Shown piece after piece: positions 32,801 through 40,902 of a DNA stretch of 64,000 nucleotides (the first letter of the stretch is position 1; each line of letters begins with the position of its first letter). The translations under genes and the position numbers were made by a program. This DNA comes from Butyricicoccus pullicaecorum DSM 23266 (GTDB taxonomy: Bacteria; Bacillota; Clostridia; Oscillospirales; Butyricicoccaceae). The stretch spans positions 257,261-321,260 of the forward strand of contig NZ_FUXW01000003.1 of the NCBI RefSeq assembly GCF_900167005.1, read 5' to 3'. The notes under the pieces were generated by a model. That model was not told the origin of the DNA and did not search any database. It saw only the letters and a list, made by a program, of their open reading frames with translations.

Positions 32801-33399
32801 TTTTCCAGCTCGGTATACACGTCCCGGATGCGCACCAGATTGTCCTCGGTGGCTTCCAGCCGCCGGGTGGCCTCCTCCTTGCGATAGCGGAACTTGGTCA
32901 CGCCCGCCGCTTCCTCAAAGATTTCGCGGCGATCCTCGCTCTTGAGCGACAGAATCTCGTCAATGCGTCCCTGTCCGATGATGGAGTAGCCGTCCCGTCC
33001 CAGACCGGTATCCATGAACAGTTCGTGGATGTCCTTGAGGCGGCAGGGCTTTTTATTCAGTGCATATTCACTCTCGCCCGAGCGGTAATACCGCCGGGTA
33101 ACCATGATCTCGGTATAATCCGAGCGAAAAACATGCTCGGCATTGTCCAGAATCAGCGACACCTCGGCAAAGCCGACTGGTCGGCGCTTCTGGGTACCGC
33201 TGAAGATGACGTCTTCCATCTTGGCGCCGCGCAGGCTGCGGGTGGACTGTTCACCCAGCACCCAACGGATGGCGTCCGAGATGTTGGACTTGCCGCTGCC
33301 GTTGGGGCCAACGATGGCGGTCAGTCCACCGGCGAAGCGGATCTCGGTGCGGTCGGGAAAGGATTTGAATCCCTGAAGGATCAAACTTTTTAATATCAT
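29824..33399 (-). CDS. smc: Chromosome segregation protein SMC
   Basis: A 1191-residue condensin ATPase, the full family length. Head motifs are GPNGSGKSN (Walker A, near residue 32), LSGGEKAFVAIAL (signature) and VLDEIEAALDD (Walker B) at the C-terminus. Two long Gln/Ala/Glu-rich coiled coils flank a hinge at about 505-660. The start is set at MILKSLILQGFKSF, the conserved N-terminus; upstream codons in frame have no ribosome site. Rnc and acpP lie upstream and ftsY downstream, the typical Firmicutes order. A weak promoter is seen before it. Confidence 0.96.
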   Translation of the reverse strand: MILKSLILQGFKSFPDRTEIRFAGGLTAIVGPNGSGKSNISDAIRWVLGEQSTRSLRGAKMEDVIFSGTQKRRPVGFAEVSLILDNAEHVFRSDYTEIMVTRRYYRSGESEYALNKKPCRLKDIHELFMDTGLGRDGYSIIGQGRIDEILSLKSEDRREIFEEAAGVTKFRYRKEEATRRLEATEDNLVRIRDVYTELENQAGPLKEQADKAQQYLSLRDELRALEVSLWLERLTGLRGEMDKNQTDAAQCSAQLDAAKSAQAELYAQSEQLTNALHRADAAADDLRQQMRTAEQSRADLASRCAVLEANLKNNADNIERARRECARQNEQAGTLDAQTAEHAARQAVLQAAYEGYIDTLRDLEAQEADAQQQANTLRREREALQIRQDAQEKARFAAELDRTAAQTGLSGMDSRKGNIAQDIEQAEQQLETEQQALLAEQNALDACCQALEMAENQLAGVARKAEIRQKKVEERTETLVAVTAEVTDTGNRIRMLREMKRDYEGFSRAVKRIMQQADSGRMTGIHGPVSELITVQPKFITAIETALGAAASHIVVDTPQDGKRAIEYLKRTDGGRATFLPLDTIRPMSLKESGLETCPGVCGTADQLVESSAAYRAIVQNLLARTVVAEGMDAALAIAKKYHNRFRIVTLDGQTIQAGGAMTGGSMSKSTGVLARESQLHTLEAKAKELEQTRQQAEQAVHTAKSELAAVEYDRRAIEGERANQQQEHTRLQTVVAQRGAKVDSLRTRLEGFRLERDNLDAARAQYEQAIADTEQRLSDCAAALAQIAAERQALDERQNAWEAAHDDCIMQMQQVRTAQAENRTEFAAEQRAAENLERLRSEMAAGLNASEQAVVRFEQEAEQMRQQLAEARQMQQDGGQDLDRLHELLRAQSDQRMRIEAERTKVDRQAQSRNDEILSLERENGRLTALGVQLKNEETQILDKMWETYELTPTPAEAIRIELPDPAAARSQADTLRTQMRTLGNVNLDAPQAYAALTERFEFLRTQKDDLETAQRELQKVIDELTVRMKEIFASEFAKLNHYFGETFTEIFGGGHAELQLADTSDILNCGIDIKVSPPGKAVKTITLLSGGEKAFVAIALYFAILKVRPTPFCVLDEIEAALDDVNVARYAQYLRRLSGATQFIAITHRRGTMEEADMLYGVTMQEQGVSRMLMLNLAEAERKFQGTIA

Positions 33400-33436
33400 G
33401 CAATAACCCCATACAGGTATAGTTTCAGTTAGTATA

Positions 33437-33465
33437 ATTTTATCACCAATCGACCGGTGAAGCAA
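33437..33465 (-). promoter_or_regulatory. Possible promoter of smc
   Basis: Minus-strand TTGCTT (plus 33460-33465), 17 bases, TAAAAT (plus 33437-33442); TATACT lies just downstream as a possible alternative. It sits between the rnc terminator and smc. Confidence 0.45.
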
Positions 33466-33550
33466 TGCGCAGACGGCATATTTTGCGGTTTGTTCAAAAC
33501 CTTTGCCCGGACTTGGCGAACTTACATTTCACCATACAGAACGATACACG

Positions 33551-33582
33551 AAAAAAGACCAACCGTTTTGGCTGGTCTTTTG
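33551..33582 (-). terminator. Terminator of rnc
   Basis: AGACCAACC paired with GGCTGGTCT (one mismatch), flanked by A run 33551-33556 and by TTTT. It lies 16 bases after the rnc stop on the minus strand and separates the rnc and smc transcripts. Confidence 0.8.
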
Positions 33583-33597
33583 CAGCTTTTTTCCTGT

Positions 33598-34281
33598 TTA
33601 CGCCTTGCGTACGCCCATCAGCTCGAGCGCCTGCTTGGCTGCCATCTGCTCGGCTTCCTTCTTACTCCGACCGGTGCCCTGTGCGAAAACGTTGCTGTTA
33701 AGCAGCAGTTCCATGGTGAACACCTTGGCGTGATCGGGGCCGCTCTCGCCTGCCAGACGGTACTCGAGGGTCTCCTGACGGTTTTTCTGCACGATCTCTT
33801 GCAGCTGGGTCTTGTAGTCGGTGAATGCACCGCCCTTGCGTGCTTCCTCTGCCTTGCGCGGGATGAAGCTGAGCACAAATGCACGGGCTGGCTCGATGCC
33901 GCCGTCGAGGTAGATTGCGCCGAGCAGTGCCTCGACCGCGTCTGCCAGGATGGACGGGCGCTGTCTGCCGCCTCCCTGCTCCTCGCCGTGACCCAGGCAG
34001 ATCTCCTGGTCAATGCCAAGCTCCTGGGCGATTTCATACAGTGCATGTTCACATACCACCGCCGCGCGCAGCTTGGTCAGCTGACCTTCGGGCAGTTCGG
34101 GGAAGTGGTTGTAAAGATAGTCGGCTGTGACAAAGCCGAGTACGGAATCGCCGAGAAACTCGAGCCGTTCATTGTTCTGCAAATGCCGCATACGCTGCTC
34201 GTTGGCGTAAGACGAGTGGGTCATCGCCTTGCGAAACAGAGCCGGATTGCGGAATCGGTAGCCGATTCGATCCTGTAACAT
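33598..34281 (-). CDS. rnc: Ribonuclease III
   Basis: A 227-residue double-strand-specific endoribonuclease that processes rRNA precursors and structured RNAs. The signature NERLEFLGDSVL holds catalytic acidic residues, and LADAVEALLGAIYLDGG is the second active-site segment. A C-terminal dsRNA-binding domain (about 155-222) ends in GTGRSKKEAEQMAAKQAL. The start has AGGGAGA. It is placed between acpP and smc, as in Bacillus and most Clostridia. Confidence 0.96.
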   Translation of the reverse strand: MLQDRIGYRFRNPALFRKAMTHSSYANEQRMRHLQNNERLEFLGDSVLGFVTADYLYNHFPELPEGQLTKLRAAVVCEHALYEIAQELGIDQEICLGHGEEQGGGRQRPSILADAVEALLGAIYLDGGIEPARAFVLSFIPRKAEEARKGGAFTDYKTQLQEIVQKNRQETLEYRLAGESGPDHAKVFTMELLLNSNVFAQGTGRSKKEAEQMAAKQALELMGVRKA

Positions 34282-34323
34282 AACGTCTCCCTTTCTATTT
34301 TCCTCGTATTTTTTGGATTACAA

Positions 34324-34355
34324 GGCCGGAACCCGCAGGTCCCGGCCCGTTTTTT
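34324..34355 (+). terminator. Hairpin between acpP and rnc (terminator-like on the plus strand)
   Basis: GGCCGGAACC pairs with GGTCCCGGCC (one mismatch) around CGCA. The T-run (TTTTTT) lies on the plus side, so a classic terminator would act on plus-strand transcripts, yet no plus gene is present. For the minus acpP-rnc transcript it could be a weak pause or a processing site. Confidence 0.4.
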
Positions 34356-34590
34356 ATTCGTCGTCCTGAGCGCCGATCAGATCGACCACATCGCCGACCG
34401 TTCGAATCGAGCGTGCGGCTTCCTCACCAATCTCGCCCACATCAAATTCTTCCTCCAGGGCCATCATCATCTCGACAAGATCGAGCGAATCTGCACCCAG
34501 ATCTTCTTCAAAGGAAGTCTCCAGCGTGATCGTTTCCGGTTCTACACCGAACTGCTCGCTGAGCAGCTCACAAAGCCGTTCAAATACCAT
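34354..34590 (-). CDS. acpP: Acyl carrier protein
   Basis: A 78-residue acidic four-helix protein that carries growing fatty acids on a phosphopantetheine arm attached to Ser35 in the GADSLDLVE motif. Its position next to plsX, and before rnc, is typical of a Firmicutes lipid/rnc cluster. The start has GAGGAGG nine bases away. Confidence 0.95.
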   Translation of the reverse strand: MVFERLCELLSEQFGVEPETITLETSFEEDLGADSLDLVEMMMALEEEFDVGEIGEEAARSIRTVGDVVDLIGAQDDE

Positions 34591-34683
34591 GGTTTCGCCT
34601 CCTCACCTGTCTCAAGATATTTTGATGATAGTGAGGATTTGAGCGCTTGTCAACCCCTTTTGAAAAAATTGCAAAGAGGAACT

Positions 34684-35697
34684 TTATTCAGCGGTCATGT
34701 GCTGGACGTTCTGCTCGATCGCCTCGATCATGCCGCTCTTTTTGTACTCGATTGCCTGACGGATGGCGTTCATAAACGCGGTGTCATTGGACGAGCCATG
34801 CGCCTTGATAACCGGACGGGAAATACCGATGAAGGGCGCACCGCCTACTGCATCCTGATCGAACAGCGAGCGGAAATCGTCCATGCCCTTCTTGCAGGCC
34901 AGATAGGCAAGCTTTGTGCCCAGGTTTGCGGTAAAGACATCCTTGATGGCTCCTGCCATGAACTTTGCAACACCCTCGATGGTCTTGAGCATGACATTGC
35001 CCGCAAAACCGTCGCAGACAGCGACATCGCACGCGCCCAGCGGTACATCACGACCCTCGACGTTGCCGACAAAGTTAATATGACCGGCCTCGCCTGCCGC
35101 CTTGAGCAGTGCATAGGCTTCCTTGCGCAGCGGGTCACCCTTGGAGTCCTCCGAACCGTTGTTGACCAGACCGACACGCGGGTTTGCGATGCCCTTGATC
35201 TTCTGCATGTAGAGCGAGCCCATCACGCCGAACTGCAAGAGATATTCGGGGGTGCACTCGGTGTTTGCACCTGCGTCGATGAGCAGTACCTGACCGCCCT
35301 TGCAGGGCATGACCGGCGCGACCGCACCGCGGCGCACGCCCTTGATGCGCTTGCAGAACAGAGTCGCGCCCGACAGCAGCGCACCGGTCGAACCGGCGCT
35401 GACGATCGCGTCCGCCTCGCCCTTTTTGACCAGATTCAGTGCCACTGCCATGGAAGACTGCGGCTTTGCACGCAGAACGGTGGCCGGGTCATCGTGCATG
35501 TCTACCAGATCGGGTGCATGCAGGATGGTGATACCCGGGGTGTTCTCAGCGTTATGCGCCTTGAGCACCGCGCGGATCTTATCCTCCTGTCCGACCAGAA
35601 TGATTTCCTCGTGGTAGTTCTGTGCGGCACGCACCGCACCGCAGACAACGGCCTCGGGCGCGTTGTCGCCGCCCATCGCGTCTACTGCAATCTTCAT
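34684..35697 (-). CDS. plsX: Phosphate acyltransferase PlsX
   Basis: A 337-residue enzyme that converts acyl-ACP to acyl-phosphate, the first step of phospholipid synthesis in most Gram-positive bacteria. It begins with KIAVDAMGGDNAPE, the family signature. Other conserved parts are SAGSTGALL, GNVEGRD and CDGFAGNVMLK. It overlaps trmFO by four bases and precedes acpP, its substrate carrier. Confidence 0.96.
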   Translation of the reverse strand: MKIAVDAMGGDNAPEAVVCGAVRAAQNYHEEIILVGQEDKIRAVLKAHNAENTPGITILHAPDLVDMHDDPATVLRAKPQSSMAVALNLVKKGEADAIVSAGSTGALLSGATLFCKRIKGVRRGAVAPVMPCKGGQVLLIDAGANTECTPEYLLQFGVMGSLYMQKIKGIANPRVGLVNNGSEDSKGDPLRKEAYALLKAAGEAGHINFVGNVEGRDVPLGACDVAVCDGFAGNVMLKTIEGVAKFMAGAIKDVFTANLGTKLAYLACKKGMDDFRSLFDQDAVGGAPFIGISRPVIKAHGSSNDTAFMNAIRQAIEYKKSGMIEAIEQNVQHMTAE

Positions 35698-37007
35698 CTC
35701 AGCTCAAACTCCTTTTTCATGGTGTCGATCACTTCGAGCGCACGCTCGGAGATTTTTGCATTTTTCTCGCGCTTGCCGCGAATCTTATAGCCCAGCGGGT
35801 CGATGATGCCAAAGTTGATATTCATGGGCTGGAACTTTGCCACGGTCTCGTTGGAAATGTAGCGGCCCAGCGCACCGATGGCGGTCGTCGACGGGAAGTC
35901 CGGCGCGTCCTTGCCCAGAATCTTGCAGGCGGTGGACAGACCAGCCAGGAAGCCCGAGGCGTTGGACTCCATGTATCCCTCAACACCGGTCATCTGTCCG
36001 GCAAAGCGGATACGCGGGTCAGCACGCAGGGCAAAGTTATGGTCGAGCAGACGCGGCGAGTCCAGGAAGGTATTGCGGTGCATGACACCGTAGCGCACGA
36101 ACTCGGCGTTTCTCAGCGCCGGAATCATGGTAAAGATGCGCTTCTGCTCGCCCCACTTGAGGTGGGTCTGGCAGCCGACCAGATTGTACAGGCTGCCCTG
36201 CGCGTTATCACGGCGCAGCTGAAGTACAGCATAGGGGTCGCGTCCGGTCTTGGGATCGGGCAGACCGACCGGCTTCAGGATACCAAAGAGCAGGGTGTCG
36301 TGTCCGCGGCGTGCATTGACCTCGATGGGCATGCAGCCCTCAAAGACCAGCTTGTCCTCAAAGCCGTGCACCTCAGCCTCTTCGGCTGTGGTCAGCGCTT
36401 CCCAGAACGCGTCGAACTCCTCACGGGTAAACGGACAGTTGATGTAGTCCGGGGTACCCTTGTCGTAGCGCGATGCAAAATAAGCGTACTCCATGTCAAT
36501 GGACTCAAAGGTCACGATGGGCGCTGCCGCGTCGAAAAAGTGCAGGAAATCACCGCCGACACGGGCATGGATGGCATCAAACAGCGCGTCCGAGGTCAAC
36601 GGGCCGGTTGCCACGATGACTTCGCCCTCATCCGGCAGCTCGGTCACCTCACCGGGTACGACCGTGATATTGGGATGATTTCGGATGTGCTCGGTGACGC
36701 GGCGTGCAAAGGCTTCACGGTCAACCGCGAGCGCACCGCCTGCTTCGACCTGGGTCTCGTCCGCGCAGCGCACGACCAGACCGCCCAAACGGCGCAGCTC
36801 TTCCTTGAGCAGGCCGGATGCGTTGGTCAGCTCGTTCGAGCGCAGCGAATTGGAGCAGACCAGCTCGGCAAAGTCTGCCGAATGGTGCGCCGGGGTCATC
36901 TTGTCGGGCTTCATCTCGTGGAGCTCGACCGCGATGCCGCGCTCGGCCAGCTGCCAAGCCGCCTCACAGCCGGCCAGACCGGCTCCGATTACTGTCACTT
37001 TGTTCAT
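35694..37007 (-). CDS. trmFO: tRNA (uracil-54-C5)-methyltransferase TrmFO
   Basis: A 437-residue flavoprotein that makes ribothymidine at tRNA position 54, using methylenetetrahydrofolate and FADH2. The FAD dinucleotide motif GAGLAGCEAAW starts at residue 8. HHSADFAELVCSNSLRS and GGDFLHFFDAAAPIV are characteristic of the family. This folate route is common in Firmicutes, in place of SAM-dependent TrmA. It overlaps topA by four bases (ATGA) upstream and plsX by four bases downstream, so these genes are translationally coupled. Confidence 0.96.
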   Translation of the reverse strand: MNKVTVIGAGLAGCEAAWQLAERGIAVELHEMKPDKMTPAHHSADFAELVCSNSLRSNELTNASGLLKEELRRLGGLVVRCADETQVEAGGALAVDREAFARRVTEHIRNHPNITVVPGEVTELPDEGEVIVATGPLTSDALFDAIHARVGGDFLHFFDAAAPIVTFESIDMEYAYFASRYDKGTPDYINCPFTREEFDAFWEALTTAEEAEVHGFEDKLVFEGCMPIEVNARRGHDTLLFGILKPVGLPDPKTGRDPYAVLQLRRDNAQGSLYNLVGCQTHLKWGEQKRIFTMIPALRNAEFVRYGVMHRNTFLDSPRLLDHNFALRADPRIRFAGQMTGVEGYMESNASGFLAGLSTACKILGKDAPDFPSTTAIGALGRYISNETVAKFQPMNINFGIIDPLGYKIRGKREKNAKISERALEVIDTMKKEFELR

Positions 37008-39565
37008 ACTTCCTCCGTCTCCGCCTTCTTCGTGGTCTTGCGGGTGGTTTTCTTCGGTTCCTCACCCTCAGCCGCTGCCTTCTTGGTCGTCCGACGGGTG
37101 GTCTTCTTGGGCTCTTCGCCCTCAGCAGCCTCGGCCTTCTTTGTAGTCTTACGGGTGGTCTTCTTCTTGGGCTCCTCACCCTCAGCAGCCTCGGCCTTTT
37201 TGGTCGTCTTGCGGGTAGTCTTCTTCTTAGGCTCCTCGTCCTCAGCTGCCTCGGCCTTCTTAGTCGTCTTGCGCGTGGTCTTCTTCTTGGGTTCCTCGCC
37301 CTCGGCTTCTTCAGCCTTCTTGGTCTTGCGCGTGGTCTTTTTGGTCTTCTTCTCGGCTTCTTCCGCTTCCTTGGCCGCTGCGCGCTCTGCCGCCTTGGCT
37401 GCACGCGCTTCACGACGCTGACGGTTCTTTTCGGCCTCCTCCGGCGATACGCCTTCCTTGACCAGCTCCTTATAGGTACAGCCCTCGCGCAGGCATACGT
37501 CGGTGACTTCCTTGGAGTCGCGGTCGGTGTGACGGAACAGCGACGAGTCGCAGACCGGGCACTTGGTCTTGAGCGGCTTATCCCATGTAATAAACTGGCA
37601 GGTCGGGTAGGTCTCGCACGAGTAGTAAACGTAGCCGCGTGCAGACTTTTTCTTGACGACCTTCGCGCCGCAGGTCGGACAGGATGCACCGGTATCCTCG
37701 CTCATGGGTTTGGTGTTGGTGCACTCCGGGAAGCCCGGGCAAGCCAGGAACTTGCCGAATCGGCCCGACTTAATGACCATCTTACGGCCACACTTCTCAC
37801 AGACAACATCGGTCTCCTCGTCCGGGATCTTGATGCGGGTCTTGTCCAGATCCTTCTCGGCCTGCTCGAGTGCACCGGCGAAGCCATCATAGAAGGTGTG
37901 CAGCAGCTGCACATAAGCGACCTTACCAGCTTCGACCTCGTCGAGCTGGTTTTCCATGTTTGCGGTGAACTCGTAGTCGGCCACCGACTTGAATTTATCG
38001 ACCAGCAGACCGGTGACGCCCTCGCCCAGCGGGGTCGGACGCAGGCTGCGGTTTTCCTTGCTGACATAATCGCGGTCAATGATCGTCGCGATGGTCGGTG
38101 CGTAGGTGGACGGACGGCCGATGCCCTTCTCCTCCATCGCACGAATGAGCGAAGCCTCGGTGTAGCGTGCAGGCGGCTGGGTGAAGTGCTGTGCCGGGTC
38201 GATCTTGTCCGCCGTCAGGCTGTCGCCCTCATCAAATGCGGGCAGCGGCTTGCCGGACTCGCTCTTTTCACCCTTCTCGCCCTGCTTATCATCATCGGTG
38301 CTCTCCTCGTAGACTGCGGTAAAGCCCGGGAAGGCAACGGTATGACCGGATGCACGGAAAATATGTCCTTCGCTCGTGATATCAGCCGAAATGGTATCCA
38401 GAATTGCGTCTGCCATCTGGCAGGCAACAAAGCGCGACCAGATGAGCTTATAGAGCTTGTACTGGTCAGGGGTCAGCTGATCGCGTACTGCATCAGGCTC
38501 GATCTCGACGTTGGACGGACGAATGGCTTCGTGCGCGTCCTGTGCGGCACCTTTGGTCTTGAACACACGCGGCTTACCCGGATAGAACTGCTCGCCATAA
38601 CGCTTCTGAATGTACGCAGCAGCGGCAGCGGTTGCCTCGTCGGACAGACGGAGCGAGTCGGTACGCATGTAGGTGATCAGACCGGTCAGACCGTACTCGC
38701 CGCCCAGCTCAACGCCTTCATACAGCTCCTGCGCCACGCTCATGGTGCGTCTGGGCACCATATTGAGCTTGCGCGATGCTTCCTGCTGCAAAGTGGACGT
38801 CGTAAACGGAGGCGCAGCCGACTTTTTCTTCTTGCCCTTCTTGATGGTGGACACGAGAAACGGCTTGCCGGTGACCTCGTCCACAATCTTGCGGGTCTGT
38901 TCCTCATTTTTCAGCTCGACCTTGCCATCAGGCTCGCCGTAATAGCGCGCGGTGAAGGTACCGCCTGCCTGTGTGCGCAGAACGGCCTCGATCGACCAGT
39001 ATTCCTCGGGCTGGAACGCACGGATTTCCTGCTCACGATCGACAACCAGACGGGTTGCGACCGACTGGACACGTCCAGCCGACAGGCCACGCTTGACCTT
39101 GCGCCACAGGAAGGGCGACAGACGATAGCCGACGATGCGGTCCAGAATACGGCGCGCCTGCTGCGCGTCGACCAGATCAACGTCGATATCACGCGGATGC
39201 TCGATACCGTAGTGCACGCCCTTCTTGGTGATCTCGTTGAAGGTCACGCGCTTGTATTCTCCGTCCTTGAGATTTAACAGGCTCTTGAGATGCCAGGAAA
39301 TTGCCTCACCCTCACGGTCGGGGTCGGTCGCCAGATAAACAAAGTCTGCTTCCTTGGCAGCCTTGCGCAGTTCGGAGATGATTTTATCTTTTCCCTCAAT
39401 GGGGCCGTATTCCGGTTCAAAATCATGCTCGAGATCGACACCCATGGTCTTTCTCGGCAGGTCACGCAGATGTCCCATCGAGGCTTTGACCACATAGTCG
39501 CTGCCCAGATACTTGCCAATGGTCTTTGCCTTGGCCGGGGACTCTACGATTACCAGTTTGGACAT
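37004..39565 (-). CDS. topA: DNA topoisomerase I with zinc ribbons and repetitive basic tail
   Basis: An 853-residue type IA topoisomerase that relaxes negative supercoils. The TOPRIM domain begins at SKLVIVESPAKAKTI. The catalytic tyrosine lies in GLITYMRTDSLRL (about residue 300), and SAGRVQSVATRLV precedes it. Three C4 zinc ribbons follow (about 588-700). After a Glu/Ala/Lys coiled stretch, residues 737-853 are six to seven copies of a roughly 20-residue unit (KKTTRKTTKKAEAAEGEEP), encoded by tandem 54-60 base repeats. The start is the ATG at 39565 with GGAGG; an upstream in-frame ATG is not supported. It overlaps trmFO, and dprA lies upstream. Confidence 0.95.
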   Translation of the reverse strand: MSKLVIVESPAKAKTIGKYLGSDYVVKASMGHLRDLPRKTMGVDLEHDFEPEYGPIEGKDKIISELRKAAKEADFVYLATDPDREGEAISWHLKSLLNLKDGEYKRVTFNEITKKGVHYGIEHPRDIDVDLVDAQQARRILDRIVGYRLSPFLWRKVKRGLSAGRVQSVATRLVVDREQEIRAFQPEEYWSIEAVLRTQAGGTFTARYYGEPDGKVELKNEEQTRKIVDEVTGKPFLVSTIKKGKKKKSAAPPFTTSTLQQEASRKLNMVPRRTMSVAQELYEGVELGGEYGLTGLITYMRTDSLRLSDEATAAAAAYIQKRYGEQFYPGKPRVFKTKGAAQDAHEAIRPSNVEIEPDAVRDQLTPDQYKLYKLIWSRFVACQMADAILDTISADITSEGHIFRASGHTVAFPGFTAVYEESTDDDKQGEKGEKSESGKPLPAFDEGDSLTADKIDPAQHFTQPPARYTEASLIRAMEEKGIGRPSTYAPTIATIIDRDYVSKENRSLRPTPLGEGVTGLLVDKFKSVADYEFTANMENQLDEVEAGKVAYVQLLHTFYDGFAGALEQAEKDLDKTRIKIPDEETDVVCEKCGRKMVIKSGRFGKFLACPGFPECTNTKPMSEDTGASCPTCGAKVVKKKSARGYVYYSCETYPTCQFITWDKPLKTKCPVCDSSLFRHTDRDSKEVTDVCLREGCTYKELVKEGVSPEEAEKNRQRREARAAKAAERAAAKEAEEAEKKTKKTTRKTKKAEEAEGEEPKKKTTRKTTKKAEAAEDEEPKKKTTRKTTKKAEAAEGEEPKKKTTRKTTKKAEAAEGEEPKKTTRRTTKKAAAEGEEPKKTTRKTTKKAETEEV
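37014..37360 (-). repeat. Coding tandem repeats in the topA 3' end
   Basis: Six to seven direct repeats of 54-60 bases, in frame, encode the alternating basic (KKKTTRKTTKK) and acidic (AEAAEGEEP) blocks of the topoisomerase I tail. The copies are highly alike, which suggests recent unequal recombination. Confidence 0.9.
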
Positions 39566-39624
39566 AGTATTCCTCCACTCATGTGTTTCTATCGGAAACG
39601 GGGCACAAATGCCCGCGAAAATGT

Positions 39625-40899
39625 TCAAAAGTTAAGGTTTCCGCACAGACTGCACCGTCCGCCCTTGTGCTGGGCGATGCCGTCCAGTTCGAGCAGCACC
39701 AATGCGGCCGCGACCTCGGAAGCCGGCAGGCCGGTGGCCTCGCTGACCGCGTCGACCGTGTCCGCGCCCGCTGCGATCGCCTCGGCAACCGCACGTTCGC
39801 AGCCGCTCAGTCCTTCGGGGATGCGCGGCTGAGCGGTTTTCGGCGGCTCGGGTTCCGGTACAATCGGTAAATCGGGAATTTTCAACGGTTCTAATGGCGC
39901 AGCTTCGGGCTGTTTGCGTCGCTGAATGACCTGATAAGGGCGCACCGGTGTATCATCCCACATACTATCCTTGCGGTCATCCCGCAAAAATGCCGTGCGC
40001 ACAGCGCCTGCATTGGGCTTTTGGCGTAGCATGGGCGCAAGCGCGTCCACAATATCCATCGGGCCGGTCACCAGACGAGCGCACTCGTCGCGAATCAGGC
40101 GATTACAGCCCGCCGAGTTCGGTACATCGAGCGGTCCGGGCACAGCAAAGACCTCCCTGCCCTGCTCAAAAGCCTGTCGGGCAGAGATGAGCGCACCCGA
40201 ATGCAGCGGTGCCTCGACGATCAGCGTCGCCGCTGCCAGTCCACTCATGATGCGGTTGCGGATGGGAAAGCGAAAGCCTTCATTCGGTGTACCGGGCGGG
40301 TTCTCACTGATGACCGCACCGGCCAGCATGATATCGCCCATCAGGTACTTATTTTCGGGTGGATAGCACAGGTCAACACCGCCCGCCAGCACGGCAACCG
40401 TCGTGCCGTCGGCTTTGAGACAGCCGCGATGGGCTGCGGTGTCGATACCGCGTGCCATGCCCGAAATCACGGTAAATCCGGCCTTGGCCAGCGCCGCGCC
40501 GAAGCGCTCTGCCATGCGCAGACCGTAAGCCGAACACGACCGCGTCCCGACGATGGTCACGCCCGGTGCGCGGTCAAAATCGGGCAGTGTTCCCCGGACG
40601 TACAGCACAGCCGGCGGATCGGCGATCTCGCGCAGGCGGTCGGGGTAAGCACTGTCCTCTATGGTGATGATTTGAATTTTCTTTTGCTCGCAGACGCGCA
40701 GAATGTCCTCTGCGCGGGAGAGATCCTTGTCACACAGCGCATTGATCTGACGGGGTTTGAGTCCGGTCTGCATGAGCTGCTCGCGTGTCGCACCGTACAA
40801 AAATTCCGGTGTGCCGAACGAGGTGGTCAGCTTGCGGATAGTCTCTGCGCCCAGGTCGTCCCGGGTGGTCAGCCACAGCCAGTATACGCGCTTTGACAT
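39625..40899 (-). CDS. dprA: DNA-processing protein DprA
   Basis: A 424-residue protein that loads RecA onto single-stranded DNA taken up in transformation. The Rossmann core contains VGTRSCSAYG, SGMARGIDTAAH, VLAGGVDLCYPPEN, RFPIRNRIMSGLA and EAPLHSGALISA. It is extended by a Pro-rich linker (about 320-355) and a C-terminal winged helix that ends in a CxxC pair (CSLCG). An N-terminal helix-hairpin-helix is also present. The gene lies before topA, the common dprA-topA pair, and starts three bases after the RNA methyltransferase gene. Confidence 0.95.
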   Translation of the reverse strand: MSKRVYWLWLTTRDDLGAETIRKLTTSFGTPEFLYGATREQLMQTGLKPRQINALCDKDLSRAEDILRVCEQKKIQIITIEDSAYPDRLREIADPPAVLYVRGTLPDFDRAPGVTIVGTRSCSAYGLRMAERFGAALAKAGFTVISGMARGIDTAAHRGCLKADGTTVAVLAGGVDLCYPPENKYLMGDIMLAGAVISENPPGTPNEGFRFPIRNRIMSGLAAATLIVEAPLHSGALISARQAFEQGREVFAVPGPLDVPNSAGCNRLIRDECARLVTGPMDIVDALAPMLRQKPNAGAVRTAFLRDDRKDSMWDDTPVRPYQVIQRRKQPEAAPLEPLKIPDLPIVPEPEPPKTAQPRIPEGLSGCERAVAEAIAAGADTVDAVSEATGLPASEVAAALVLLELDGIAQHKGGRCSLCGNLNF

Positions 40900-40902
40900 G
40901 GT

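Noticed and set aside
37014-37360. Regular direct repeats that could be mistaken for a CRISPR array
   Set aside because: The repeats are contiguous, without unique spacers, in frame, and code for the tail of topoisomerase I.
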